Position numbers and translations under genes: made by a program. Under the pieces are notes generated by a model. The model was not told the DNA's origin, did not search any database, and saw only the letters and a program-made list of their open reading frames with translations. From assembly GCA_023265365.1 (NCBI GenBank), contig JAHFTY010000016.1, positions 1-34,659 on the forward strand: 34,659 bases of DNA, given 5' to 3'. This document shows, piece after piece, positions 14,531 to 23,550 of the stretch; within the stretch, counting starts at the first letter, position 1, and the number at the start of each line of letters is the position of its first letter. The DNA is from Acidobacteriota bacterium (GTDB lineage: Bacteria > Acidobacteriota > Terriglobia > 20CM-2-55-15).

Positions 14531-16549
14531 TTATCGAAGGGTTTTCGTGAAAAAGCTGATGATGTCGGTGGCTTCATCGATCAATTTCGACGTGGGCTTG
14601 CCCAGTCCATGGCCGGCCCGCACATCGATGCGGATGAGGATTGGAGCGGAGCCGGCCTGCGCGGCCTGAAGAGCGGCAGCGAATTTGTAGCTGTGAGCGG
14701 GAACGACGCGGTCGTCATGATCGGCGGTCATCACCAGGGTCGGAGGGTACGACACGCCCGTTCGAATATTGTGGCAGGGCGAATACGCGTAGAGAACCTT
14801 GAAGTCCTCCGGATTGTCGGGGGAACCATAGTCCGATACCCACGTCCAACCGATCGTGAACTTGTGAAATCGCAGCATGTCCATCACACCGACCCCCGCA
14901 ACCGCCGAGCCGAACAAATCCGGACGCTGCGTGATGCACGCCCCCACCAGTAGTCCGCCATTGCTTCGTCCGGAGATTCCCAAATGCGGCGTTGACGTAT
15001 AGCCGTTCGCGATCAACCACTCCGCGGCGCCAATGAAATCGTCGAAAACATTCTGCTTACGCGATTTGATTCCCGCCTGATGCCAATCCTCTCCATACTC
15101 GCCGCCGCCCCGCAGGTTGGCGGACGCAAAAACACCTCCCATTTCCATCCAGGCAAGTCTCGACGTGGCAAAAGCCGGGGTCAGCGAAATGTTGAAACCG
15201 CCGTACCCATAAAGCTCCGCAGGATTCCGCCCGTCCAATGTCAGGTCACGCCGGTGGCTGACGAACATCGGGACGCGCGTGCCGTCCTTGCTGGTATAGA
15301 AGACCTGCCGCGTGATGAAGTCGCCGGGATTGAAGGCGAGCTTCGGCTGGTGAAATACGGACGTCTCACCGGTCTTGATGTCGTATCGATAAACGCGAGT
15401 GGGCGTGGTGAACGATGTGAAGTCGAAAAACGTCTCGGCGTCTTCACGGCGCCCGTAAAAACCCGTCACACTGCCGATCCCCGGCAATTCCAACTCCCGC
15501 ACCTTGCCGCCCCGGAGGTCGAGGATCTCGACGTGCGAGCACGCATCGCGCAGATACCTCGCGATGAAATGGTCCCCGACAACACTTACCGCTTCGAGGG
15601 TGTGCTCGCGCTCGGGAATGACCTCGATGAAATCGGACCGCTTCGAAGCGCCCTGCGGTCCGGTCCGCACGGCGATGACGCGGCCGCGAGGGGCGCCGCA
15701 ATCGGTCTGAAACCAGAGGACGGGCCCGTCATTGCCGACGAACTGGTAACGCGATTCGAATTCGGGGATCAGTTCGACGATGGGACCATTCGATCGAAGG
15801 TCCCGATAGAAGATGGCGTTGTGGATGCCCGTCGCTTTCCAGACATGAATGATGAGATAACGGCCGTCATCGGTGACGACGGCGTCGTAGACCCACTCCT
15901 TCTCGTCAGGACGGAAGTAAACAAGCTCATCTTCCGGCTGCGGCGTGCCGACGCGATGGTAGTACAGTTTCTGAAAATAGTTGGCGCCCTGGAATTCAAG
16001 GTCTTTGACCGGCTCATCGTAGCGGCAATAAAAAAACCCCCGGTTGTCCGCGGTCCAGCTCACGCTGGAAAACTTCACCCATTTCAGATGATCCGCCGTT
16101 GGATTTCCGGCGGCCACATCCAGGACCCTCCACTCCTCCCAATCCGAACCCGCGCCGGACAATCCATAAGCGAGGAGCCGGCCGTCGTGGCTGGGGTGAA
16201 CCTGCGTCATCGCGATGGTGCCGTCCGCCGAAAACCCGTTTGGATCGATCAGGACTCGCGGGGGATCGCCCGGCCGTTCGACCGTGCAGAGAACGTTCTG
16301 GTTTTGCAAACCGTCGTTCCGGAGGAAGAAGTACCGGCCGTTCTCTTTAAAGGGGACTCCGGACTTTTCATAGTTCCACAACTCGGTCAGGCGCCTTCGG
16401 ATGGACTCCCGTTCCGGTATCGCGTTGAGAAAACCGAACGTCTTTTCGTTCTGTCTCTCCACCCAGTCCCGGGTCTCGTTCGAATCCAGGTCCTCCAGCC
16501 AATCGTACGGGTCGTCAATGGAAACCCCGTGAAGCGTATATTTCGGCAT
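14531..16549 (-). CDS. prolyl oligopeptidase (S9A)
   Basis: 672 residues, the usual size. The N-terminus (MPKYTLHGVSIDDPYDWLED) matches the family's helical lead-in; a seven-bladed propeller follows (about 75-410) and an alpha/beta hydrolase domain closes the protein. The catalytic triad is visible: Ser529 in SGRSNGG, Asp613 in HDDRVVPAHS and His647 in AGHGLGKP. It cleaves short peptides after proline. No signal peptide is seen, so it is probably cytoplasmic. The ATG at 16549 is preferred to an in-frame TTG at 16564, because the family's conserved sequence starts there; neither has a good ribosome-binding site. It is divergent from the sensor kinase gene 53 bases away. Confidence 0.92.
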   Translation of the reverse strand: MPKYTLHGVSIDDPYDWLEDLDSNETRDWVERQNEKTFGFLNAIPERESIRRRLTELWNYEKSGVPFKENGRYFFLRNDGLQNQNVLCTVERPGDPPRVLIDPNGFSADGTIAMTQVHPSHDGRLLAYGLSGAGSDWEEWRVLDVAAGNPTADHLKWVKFSSVSWTADNRGFFYCRYDEPVKDLEFQGANYFQKLYYHRVGTPQPEDELVYFRPDEKEWVYDAVVTDDGRYLIIHVWKATGIHNAIFYRDLRSNGPIVELIPEFESRYQFVGNDGPVLWFQTDCGAPRGRVIAVRTGPQGASKRSDFIEVIPEREHTLEAVSVVGDHFIARYLRDACSHVEILDLRGGKVRELELPGIGSVTGFYGRREDAETFFDFTSFTTPTRVYRYDIKTGETSVFHQPKLAFNPGDFITRQVFYTSKDGTRVPMFVSHRRDLTLDGRNPAELYGYGGFNISLTPAFATSRLAWMEMGGVFASANLRGGGEYGEDWHQAGIKSRKQNVFDDFIGAAEWLIANGYTSTPHLGISGRSNGGLLVGACITQRPDLFGSAVAGVGVMDMLRFHKFTIGWTWVSDYGSPDNPEDFKVLYAYSPCHNIRTGVSYPPTLVMTADHDDRVVPAHSYKFAAALQAAQAGSAPILIRIDVRAGHGLGKPTSKLIDEATDIISFFTKTLR

Positions 16550-16570
16550 GTGATCGGAATTCAAGAAGTG

Positions 16571-16576
16571 TATACT
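16571..16576 (+). promoter_or_regulatory. possible -10 box for the kinase operon
   Basis: TATACT stands 26 bases before the kinase ATG in the 53-base gap between divergent genes. The expected -35 position (around 16548) reads ATGTGA, a poor match. Confidence 0.3.
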
Positions 16577-16602
16577 TTCGAAACAATCGAGAAATTAGAC
16601 CT

Positions 16603-18705
16603 ATGCGATCCCGCACGTCTCTGCGAAAAAAACTAGCTTACACCTTTCTCGCCGGAGCGCTCCTCACGGTTTTGCTCTTCAGTCTGGTGATCAAAGGCAT
16701 CGTCAGCGATTATTTTCAACGTCAGCAGACGGTCAGCCGTCAGTTCGTCGAAGACCAGAGCCGTCAAGCGGTCCGGGCGAATCTAACGATCCTCAAGGAC
16801 AGAATCCAGCAGACCTTTTCGTCCGGAACCATCGCTTTGGATTCGGTTGCAAAGTCCGGATGGCTCGGCGACCAGATGCCCCGTTTATCTGCCCGGCAGC
16901 GGCAAAGCACCGCGCGGGCGTTGCAGACCGTACAGGTTGAGGGGAAGTTGTCGTTTGTGACGATCGTCGGCCTCGACGGCCGGGTCGCCATACGTTCGAC
17001 GAATCCGTCCGCTTATGGCGACGATACGCTGATGGGTGATTATTCGAACCCCAACGGACCGGTTTCCTCGATACGCCATCTGATCCAGACGGCTCTCGGC
17101 GGAAAAACGGTGAGCGGTTTCGAAGCGCTCGCACCCGAGACGCTCGAACGGGAAAACGCGATCGAGAACGGGAAGGTTGTCGCCTCGCTGAAAGACTATG
17201 TCGCCGTCCCCCTCCGGGAACCGACGAATGCTCCGGCGCGCGGCCGCAAGATCGCGCCGGGGACAGTGGAATCGCGCGCGCTGGCGTTGACTTTTGCGAC
17301 GCCTGTGCTTGACTCGGGCGGAAACATCACAGGGGTGGCGATCGCAGGCAGGGTGGTGAACAAAGACCTCGCCATCGTTCAGGACGTTCAGAATATTTTG
17401 AAGGACCAGGTCACCATCTTTTTCGGGGAGGAGCGGATCGCGACGACCCGAAAGGAAACCCAGGGCGGGCACAAAGGCGAAAGCCAGATGGGAACCATCC
17501 ACCCCAACTATCCGGCCAACGTGCTCAGCGGCCAGTACGAAGAGCGCACGCCCCGGGTCGTCGACGGCGAGGAGCTTGTCGGGATCTTCGACCCGTTCAA
17601 GGATCTCGACGGCGTCGTCCTGGGATCCCTTTACATTGGGCGGCCGACCTCTCTCGTCGATGCGATTTCGAAGGCGCAGGAAGATATCGAAGGGGGCATC
17701 GAACGCAAGACAACCTTGTACATTGCCGTTCTCGCGTTTCTATCCATCCTGATCGGCGTGGTGATCGCATCGATCTTCTCGAAGCGCATCACCAACCAGA
17801 TTGATCAGTTGCGCAAAGGGGCCGAGACGATCTCGGACGGGAACCTCGACTATCGCCTCAAAATCGATTCCGGAGACGAAATCGAAGTGCTGGCCGAACA
17901 GTTCAACGCGATGGCCGCGAAACTCCATGACTCGTACCAGACGCTTGAAAAGAAAGTGGAGGAGCGGACCCGCGAACTCAAGGAGTCGCAGGAGGCGATG
18001 GTGCAGCAGGAAAAAATGGTCGGCGTCGGGCAACTCGCGGCCGGCATCGCGCACGAACTGAACACGCCTCTGGGCACCATCATCGGATACGCGCAGATGC
18101 TTCGCGAAGATCTGTCCTTGCAGCCGTCGGTCAACGGAAGCCTGGCCGACGTCGACGAGGTCATCGAGCAGGCGGGCCGGTGCCGCGACCTGGTGAAAAA
18201 CCTTCTGAACTTCTCGCGCCGCTCCACGACCGAAAAGTCACAGGCCGACATCAACGGCATCGTGCGCAAGATCCTGTCCCTGGTCGAGCACGACTTCGGA
18301 TTGAAGCGCGTGCACATTTACACCACGCTCGCACCGCATCTGCCCAAGGCGAAGGTGAACGAAAACGAAATCGCGCAGGTGGTTCTGAATCTCGCAAACA
18401 ACGCGGTGGACAGCATGCCCGAGGGCGGAGACCTTCACGTGCGAACCGTGTACGAGCCCGACACCGACCGCGTGTGCATCGAGGTCCTGGATACCGGATT
18501 CGGCATCAGCGAATCGGATCGCAACCGCGTTTTCGAACCGTTTTTCACAACGAAAGAGATCGGCAAGGGAACCGGCCTCGGACTTTCGATCTGCTATAAG
18601 ATCGTCGAAAACCACATGGGCTCCATGGAGTTCGATTCCATCATCGGCCAGGGAACCACGTTCCGTGTCTACCTTCCCGTGAATGCCGAGGTCCGCGTTG
18701 TCTGA
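16603..18705 (+). CDS. membrane sensor histidine kinase (Cache-HAMP-HisKA-HATPase)
   Basis: 700 residues. A first membrane helix (about 11-33) and a second (about 371-392) bracket a periplasmic sensor region of about 335 residues that looks like a Cache-type domain. A HAMP domain (about 392-445) and a coiled coil (445-472) lead to the dimerisation domain with the phospho-acceptor His484 in GIAHELNTPLG. The ATP-binding domain has the N box near 596-600, DTGFGIS at 630-636 and GKGTGLGLS near 654-662. It should phosphorylate the NtrC-type regulator whose gene overlaps its 3' end. The signal is unknown; Cache domains usually bind small organic molecules. Confidence 0.93.
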   Translation: MRSRTSLRKKLAYTFLAGALLTVLLFSLVIKGIVSDYFQRQQTVSRQFVEDQSRQAVRANLTILKDRIQQTFSSGTIALDSVAKSGWLGDQMPRLSARQRQSTARALQTVQVEGKLSFVTIVGLDGRVAIRSTNPSAYGDDTLMGDYSNPNGPVSSIRHLIQTALGGKTVSGFEALAPETLERENAIENGKVVASLKDYVAVPLREPTNAPARGRKIAPGTVESRALALTFATPVLDSGGNITGVAIAGRVVNKDLAIVQDVQNILKDQVTIFFGEERIATTRKETQGGHKGESQMGTIHPNYPANVLSGQYEERTPRVVDGEELVGIFDPFKDLDGVVLGSLYIGRPTSLVDAISKAQEDIEGGIERKTTLYIAVLAFLSILIGVVIASIFSKRITNQIDQLRKGAETISDGNLDYRLKIDSGDEIEVLAEQFNAMAAKLHDSYQTLEKKVEERTRELKESQEAMVQQEKMVGVGQLAAGIAHELNTPLGTIIGYAQMLREDLSLQPSVNGSLADVDEVIEQAGRCRDLVKNLLNFSRRSTTEKSQADINGIVRKILSLVEHDFGLKRVHIYTTLAPHLPKAKVNENEIAQVVLNLANNAVDSMPEGGDLHVRTVYEPDTDRVCIEVLDTGFGISESDRNRVFEPFFTTKEIGKGTGLGLSICYKIVENHMGSMEFDSIIGQGTTFRVYLPVNAEVRVV

Positions 18706-20065
18706 CATTCCCAGCATCCTGGTTGTCGAAGATGACGCGAAGCACGGCACCATGTGCGCCCGCCTCCTTGAACGCAAGGGTTACCGCGCCCGGTCCATCA
18801 CTTCCGGACGGGACGCGCTGTCGCTGCTCGAAAACAATGGGATGGTGGATGTCGTGCTCGCCGACCTCCAGATGCCCGAGATGGACGGCATGCAGCTTCT
18901 GAGCGCCGTGAAAACGCGATTCCCTCACGTTGAGTTCATCGTGATGACCGGCTACGGAAGTGTGAAAAGCGCCGTCGAAGCCATGCAGCTCGGGGCCGCG
19001 CACTACATTCAGAAGCCACTGGACCATGACGAGCTGAACATCCTGATCCAACGCGTGATCGAAAAGAAGAATCTCGAAGCGAAAGTCGACAGGCTGCGCG
19101 CGGAACTGCAGGGGAAGTACAGCTTCGAAAACGTCGTCGGACGCAGCGCGGTCATGCAAACGGTGCTGGACAAGATGTCGGCCGCCTGCGGAAATCGCGC
19201 AACGGTTCTGATCACGGGAGAAAGCGGAACCGGAAAAGAGATGGTTGCCCGGGGCATTCACTACAACACCTTCAAAAACGGCGCCCCTTTCGTTCCCGTG
19301 AACTGCGGCGCCTTGCCAAAGGACCTCATCGAAAGCGAGTTGTTCGGCTACAAGAAGGGCGCCTTTACCGGGGCGGTCGGCGATTCCGAAGGTTTGTTCC
19401 GGGCCGCGGAAGGCGGCACGATCTTCCTCGACGAAGTGATGGAGATGTCTCCTGAACTGCAGGTCAAGTTGATGCGCGTGTTGCAGGAACGCAAGATCCG
19501 CCACCTGGGAGACACGCGGGAAATCCCGATCAACGCACGAGTGATTGCCGCGACCAACAAGCAGATTGCGGAAGCACTGGAATCGGGGGCGATCCGGAAG
19601 GATCTCTACTACCGGCTCAGCGTCATCAACATTCACATCCCGCCGCTGCGGGAGCGCGGTGAAGATGTTCCGCTGCTGATCGAGCATTTCCTGAAGAAGC
19701 ATCAGGAGGATTACAAGAGCGTTGTTGCCGGTATCGAACCGGAAGCGATGGAAGTCCTCATGAAGTATCCGTGGCCCGGAAACGTCCGGGAATTGGAGAA
19801 TCTCGTCGAGATGCTCCTGGCCTACGCCCGGCATCCCATGATCCAGGTGCCGGATCTGCCCGAACGGATTGCCGACGCCGCCCCACCTCACAAGAAAGCC
19901 ACCATCGGGGACGATGAGGTCTTCACACTGAAGGAAGCGGAGCGCAAGCTCATCATCAATGCGTTGAGCAGAAGCAAGGGCAACAAGAGCCATGCGGCCC
20001 AGATGCTGGGTATTTCCCGCAAGAGCCTCTACAAGAAACTGGTGGACTACAACATTTCAGAATGA
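18683..20065 (+). CDS. sigma-54-dependent response regulator (NtrC family)
   Basis: 460 residues. The receiver domain (about 10-125) has the acidic pair in VVEDD, the phospho-acceptor Asp61 in LADLQMPEMDG and Lys111. The AAA+ domain (about 150-370) has Walker A GESGTGKE at 179-186, the sigma-54 contact loop GAFTGA at 226-231, and FLDEV for Walker B. The C-terminal Fis-type helix-turn-helix spans about 420-458. It would bind enhancer sites and open promoters bound by sigma-54 RNA polymerase. The ATG at 18683 overlaps the kinase gene by 23 bases; an in-frame TTG at 18698 with GAGG upstream, giving an eight-base overlap, is also plausible. Its stop overlaps the start of glgP in ATGA. Confidence 0.93.
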   Translation: MPRSALSDIPSILVVEDDAKHGTMCARLLERKGYRARSITSGRDALSLLENNGMVDVVLADLQMPEMDGMQLLSAVKTRFPHVEFIVMTGYGSVKSAVEAMQLGAAHYIQKPLDHDELNILIQRVIEKKNLEAKVDRLRAELQGKYSFENVVGRSAVMQTVLDKMSAACGNRATVLITGESGTGKEMVARGIHYNTFKNGAPFVPVNCGALPKDLIESELFGYKKGAFTGAVGDSEGLFRAAEGGTIFLDEVMEMSPELQVKLMRVLQERKIRHLGDTREIPINARVIAATNKQIAEALESGAIRKDLYYRLSVINIHIPPLRERGEDVPLLIEHFLKKHQEDYKSVVAGIEPEAMEVLMKYPWPGNVRELENLVEMLLAYARHPMIQVPDLPERIADAAPPHKKATIGDDEVFTLKEAERKLIINALSRSKGNKSHAAQMLGISRKSLYKKLVDYNISE

Positions 20066-22500
20066 TCGGCAAACAACCGGCCCCTTCCAAAGCTTCGGAA
20101 ATTGCATTTCAGGTCGAAAAAGAGCTGCGTTATTCGCTCGGACAAAAAAAAGACGAGGCGTCTCCCTACGAACTGTTCCGTGCGCTCGGCCTCGTGATCC
20201 GGCGGATGCTCGTCGATGGATTTTTCGAGACGCAGCAGCGGTATGCCGCAACCGATCCGAAATCCGTCTACTACCTTTCGATGGAATTCCTGATCGGGCA
20301 GTCGCTGCGGAACAATCTGCACAACCTGAAGATCTACGAAACGTGCAAGGAAGCGATGGCCGGTTTCGGCTGGGACTTCGATTTCATCGCGGAAGCGGAG
20401 CCTGACGCCGCCCTCGGCAATGGCGGGCTCGGCAGGCTGGCCGCATGTTTCCTGGACTCGCTTGCAACGCTCGACATGCCCGGTTTTGGGTATGGCATCA
20501 ACTACGATTACGGCCTCTTCAAACAGGAATTCAGCGGCGGATATCAGAAAGAGCGGCCCGACCTCTGGCTGGGCAACGAGTCGCCGTGGATGATCGAGCG
20601 GCCGGACCAACTCGTGGTCGTGCCGGTGTACGGCAAGGTGGTGGACAAGACCGAGTCCGGCCGCTACACACCCACCTGGGTGGACTGGCAATGTCTGTTC
20701 GGTATCCCGAGCGACATTCTGATCTGCGGCCTCGGCGGCCGGACGACGAACTGGCTGCGGCTGTTCTCCGCGCGGTCGTCGCAAGACTTCAACATACAGT
20801 CGTTCAATGAAGGCGATTACTTCAAGGCGATCGAAGACAAGATCGAGTCTGAAAAGATCTCGAAAATCCTGTACCCATCGGACACGTATATCTCCGGCAA
20901 GGAACTTCGCCTGACGCAGGAGTACTTCCTCGTCGCCTGCGCTGCTCGCGATATCTTCCGGCGCTATCTCGAACGGCATTCGCAGATGGAGCATTTTGCG
21001 GACAAGGTCGCCATCCAGATGAACGACACGCATCCGGCGCTGACCGTCGCCGAGGTCATGCGCATGCTGGTCGACGAATACGACTACGGCTGGGAGGCGG
21101 CCTGGGAAACCACACAGGCCGTTTGCGCCTTCACCAATCACACGCTGATGCAGGAGGCGCTGGAAAAATGGCCGGTCAACCTCATTCAGCGTGTCCTGCC
21201 AAGACACCTCCAGATTATTTACGAAATCAACCGCAGGTTCCTCCAGCAGGTCGGCAGCCGCTGGCCCGGCGACATGAACCGGATGCGCCGGATGTCGCTG
21301 ATCGAGGAAGGCGGGCTCCAGCAGGTCCGCATGGCTCACCTGGCGATTGTCGGCAGTCACTCGATCAACGGCGTCGCCAAACTGCATACGGAGTTGTTGA
21401 AGAAAAACCTCATACCGGATTTCCACGAACTCTGGCCCGAACGATTCAACAACAAGACCAACGGCGTGACCCATCGCCGCTGGCTGCTGCACGCGAATCC
21501 CGAGCTCGCGGCGCTCATCACGGACACGGTCGGGGAGCGGTGGGTCACCGACCTCGATGAAATCCGCGGAATCGAAAGCCATGCGGATTCGGCCGGGTTC
21601 CGGACACGCTTCGCGGCGGCGAAGAAGGCGAACAAGCAAAGACTCGCCGCCTTCATCTGCCGGGCGACCGGCGTTTCGGTCGACGCCGATTCTCTCTTCG
21701 ACGTTCAGGTGAAGCGGATGCACGAGTACAAACGCCAGCTCCTGAACGTGATGCACATCGTCCACGTGTATCTGCAAATCGTGATGGACGCGAAGTACCC
21801 TGCCTCTCCCCGGACCTTCGTATTTGCCGGCAAAGCGGCCCCCGGTTACGCCACGGCAAAGCTGGTGATCAAACTGATCAACAATGTTGCGGAAGTCGTG
21901 AACAACGATCCGCAAACGGAGAACCTGCTGAAGATCGTTTTGCTCCCCGATTACCGCGTGTCCCTTGCGGAAAGAATCATTCCGGCAGCGGACCTGAGCG
22001 AGCAAATCTCAACGGCCGGCATGGAAGCGTCGGGCACCGGCAACATGAAGCTCTCCATGAACGGCGCGCTCACCATCGGAACGCTGGACGGCGCGAATAT
22101 CGAGATCCTGGATGAGGTGGGAAACGACAACATGTACATCTTCGGTCTCACCGCGCCGGAAATCCAAAAGCTCCGCGCAGGCTGGTCGTACAATCCGCGC
22201 CAGTACTACGATGCCAACCCGGCCATCAGGCGTGTCGTCGATGCCATCGCGGGCGACCGGTTCTGCCGCGCCGAACCAGGCATCTTCCGGCCCATCCACG
22301 ACCGGCTCTTCCGCGATGGAGACCCATACTTTCACCTCGCCGATTTCGCCTCGTACGTCGCAGCGCAGGAACGTGCCGACCGCGACTTTTGTGATCCCGA
22401 TGCCTGGGTACGCCGTGCGATCGTCAATGTCGCCCGCATGGGAAAGTTCTCGAGTGACCGCACGATTCGGGAATACGCACGGGAAATCTGGGGACTCTGA
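20062..22500 (+). CDS. glgP: glycogen/starch phosphorylase
   Basis: 812 residues, full length for GT35. The N-terminal allosteric and catalytic region has SVYYLSMEFLIG near 73-84 and ALGNGGLGRLAACFLDS near 115-131. Further on are NDTHPAL near 321 and VKRMHEYKRQ near 551. The pyridoxal phosphate lysine is Lys663 in EASGTGNMKLS, followed by NGALTIGTLDGANIEI. It releases glucose-1-phosphate from glycogen or another alpha-1,4-glucan in the cytoplasm. It starts inside the stop codon of the regulator gene (ATGA), so translation is coupled. No other glycogen gene is in view. The dispersed repeat lies just downstream and may end the transcript. Confidence 0.96.
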   Translation: MIGKQPAPSKASEIAFQVEKELRYSLGQKKDEASPYELFRALGLVIRRMLVDGFFETQQRYAATDPKSVYYLSMEFLIGQSLRNNLHNLKIYETCKEAMAGFGWDFDFIAEAEPDAALGNGGLGRLAACFLDSLATLDMPGFGYGINYDYGLFKQEFSGGYQKERPDLWLGNESPWMIERPDQLVVVPVYGKVVDKTESGRYTPTWVDWQCLFGIPSDILICGLGGRTTNWLRLFSARSSQDFNIQSFNEGDYFKAIEDKIESEKISKILYPSDTYISGKELRLTQEYFLVACAARDIFRRYLERHSQMEHFADKVAIQMNDTHPALTVAEVMRMLVDEYDYGWEAAWETTQAVCAFTNHTLMQEALEKWPVNLIQRVLPRHLQIIYEINRRFLQQVGSRWPGDMNRMRRMSLIEEGGLQQVRMAHLAIVGSHSINGVAKLHTELLKKNLIPDFHELWPERFNNKTNGVTHRRWLLHANPELAALITDTVGERWVTDLDEIRGIESHADSAGFRTRFAAAKKANKQRLAAFICRATGVSVDADSLFDVQVKRMHEYKRQLLNVMHIVHVYLQIVMDAKYPASPRTFVFAGKAAPGYATAKLVIKLINNVAEVVNNDPQTENLLKIVLLPDYRVSLAERIIPAADLSEQISTAGMEASGTGNMKLSMNGALTIGTLDGANIEILDEVGNDNMYIFGLTAPEIQKLRAGWSYNPRQYYDANPAIRRVVDAIAGDRFCRAEPGIFRPIHDRLFRDGDPYFHLADFASYVAAQERADRDFCDPDAWVRRAIVNVARMGKFSSDRTIREYAREIWGL

Positions 22501-22526
22501 ACACCACCCTTTTCGCTCAGGCACTC

Positions 22527-22670
22527 GCGGAGAAGCGGTTTTCCCCTCCTCAACGAGGGGTGGCGCGAAGCGCCGGGGTGGTGCCCATCATAGAATTTAT
22601 CTTGTTGAACGAACCGCCCCGCCGCTCCGCGGCACCCCGCCTTGGCCAAGGCGGGGAAAAGTCCCCGTCC
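22527..22670 (-). repeat. palindrome-rich dispersed repeat, copy 2 (inverted)
   Basis: The reverse complement of the element at 7455-7601. The arm next to the variable centre, from TTGAACGAACC through the 22-base palindrome (22635-22656) to GTCCCCGTCC, is nearly identical in both copies (about 65 bases with one or two changes). The other arm (CCCCTCCTC..., GGCGC-gaa-GCGCC, CGGGGTGGTGC) is also kept, with a short deletion in one hairpin. About 20 bases in the middle differ. It follows glgP at once. It fills most of the 301-base gap between glgP and the YIP1 gene. Confidence 0.85.
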
Positions 22671-22688
22671 CACCGTCCCACCGTCCCA
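22665..22688. repeat. three tandem copies of CCGTCCCA
   Basis: CCGTCCCA occurs three times head to tail at the outer edge of repeat copy 2. It is absent from copy 1, so it is probably a local slippage product. Confidence 0.7.
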
Positions 22689-22801
22689 CGCGTCCACGGT
22701 TCATGCAAAACCACACTCGTGGATTTCAGGCTGAACCGACACCGCAATTTGTACCGTTCTGCCTCGACGAGGGGTGGCGCCGGGTTTTTGTGCAGAGACG
22801 T

Positions 22802-23506
22802 TCAGAATGGAAAAAACGGCGAGATCGCGACGCGCAGCCCGACCCAGACCAGCCAGATGCTGAAAACACAAATGGCGCGGACCGTCGTCGATACGCTCCG
22901 GGACACAACGAAGCCATAGCCGATCACCATGAGGACGAGTATCCAGAGGGACACCACGTCGATGGAATTGATCAGAGCGAACAGCGGCTTGGAGAGTGCG
23001 GTCCGGTCCAGGAAGATGGCAGGGCTGACGCTGCCGATTTCGTCGATGGCCAGTGACGACTGCGGAATGGCGATCACCATGATGGCGCTGACGATGAGCC
23101 GCACCACCAGGGGGACGCACGCAAATGCCGTTACCGTATAGAAGGCCTTGAACCCTCCATCACGGCCCACCAGAGTGAACAACCCGAAATACAGAAGCGT
23201 GATCAGAAAAACAAGGAACGCCGGACCGATTACGGAGGCAATGACGGCGATGGCATGCGAAAACGTGCCATTGGCCTGCTCCATGATCCGGCTTTTCTGC
23301 TCGGGCGTGAGCTGGGTTCCACGCTGCTCGAGCATCCGTATGCCGATCTCCGCGTCGTTGATGTACTGAAAACGGATCACGGTCACCCCGACCGAAAACA
23401 GCGTGAGGAGAACGAGCGGGGCGAGAAACCTGCGACTCTTCGCGGCCCTGGACATGGCTTCGCCGGGAGACCAAAGGACTTTGAAGATCAGCGAGATGCC
23501 TTCCAT
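22802..23506 (-). CDS. YIP1 family membrane protein
   Basis: 234 residues with a short cytoplasmic start (LIFKVLWSPGEAMSRAAKSR, a typical opening for bacterial YIP1-domain proteins) and five membrane segments at about 28-44, 84-112, 123-147, 172-200 and 210-228. A soluble loop of about 40 residues lies between the first two. The segment GGFKAFYTVTAFACVPLVVR fits the family. The role of bacterial YIP1 proteins is not established. It is divergent from the M23 peptidase gene with 44 bases between the starts. Confidence 0.75.
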   Translation of the reverse strand: MEGISLIFKVLWSPGEAMSRAAKSRRFLAPLVLLTLFSVGVTVIRFQYINDAEIGIRMLEQRGTQLTPEQKSRIMEQANGTFSHAIAVIASVIGPAFLVFLITLLYFGLFTLVGRDGGFKAFYTVTAFACVPLVVRLIVSAIMVIAIPQSSLAIDEIGSVSPAIFLDRTALSKPLFALINSIDVVSLWILVLMVIGYGFVVSRSVSTTVRAICVFSIWLVWVGLRVAISPFFPF

Positions 23507-23550
23507 CGCGGTTGATTTTTACTACTTATTGACTTAGCCTTCAAGGCGCA

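Noticed and set aside
15080-16636. Plus-strand open frame of 518 codons
   Set aside because: It is a shadow of the prolyl oligopeptidase gene, whose catalytic triad and full length are clear on the other strand.
20047-22005. Minus-strand open frame of 652 codons
   Set aside because: Antisense to glgP. High GC makes long open frames on the opposite strand common, and no motif is seen.
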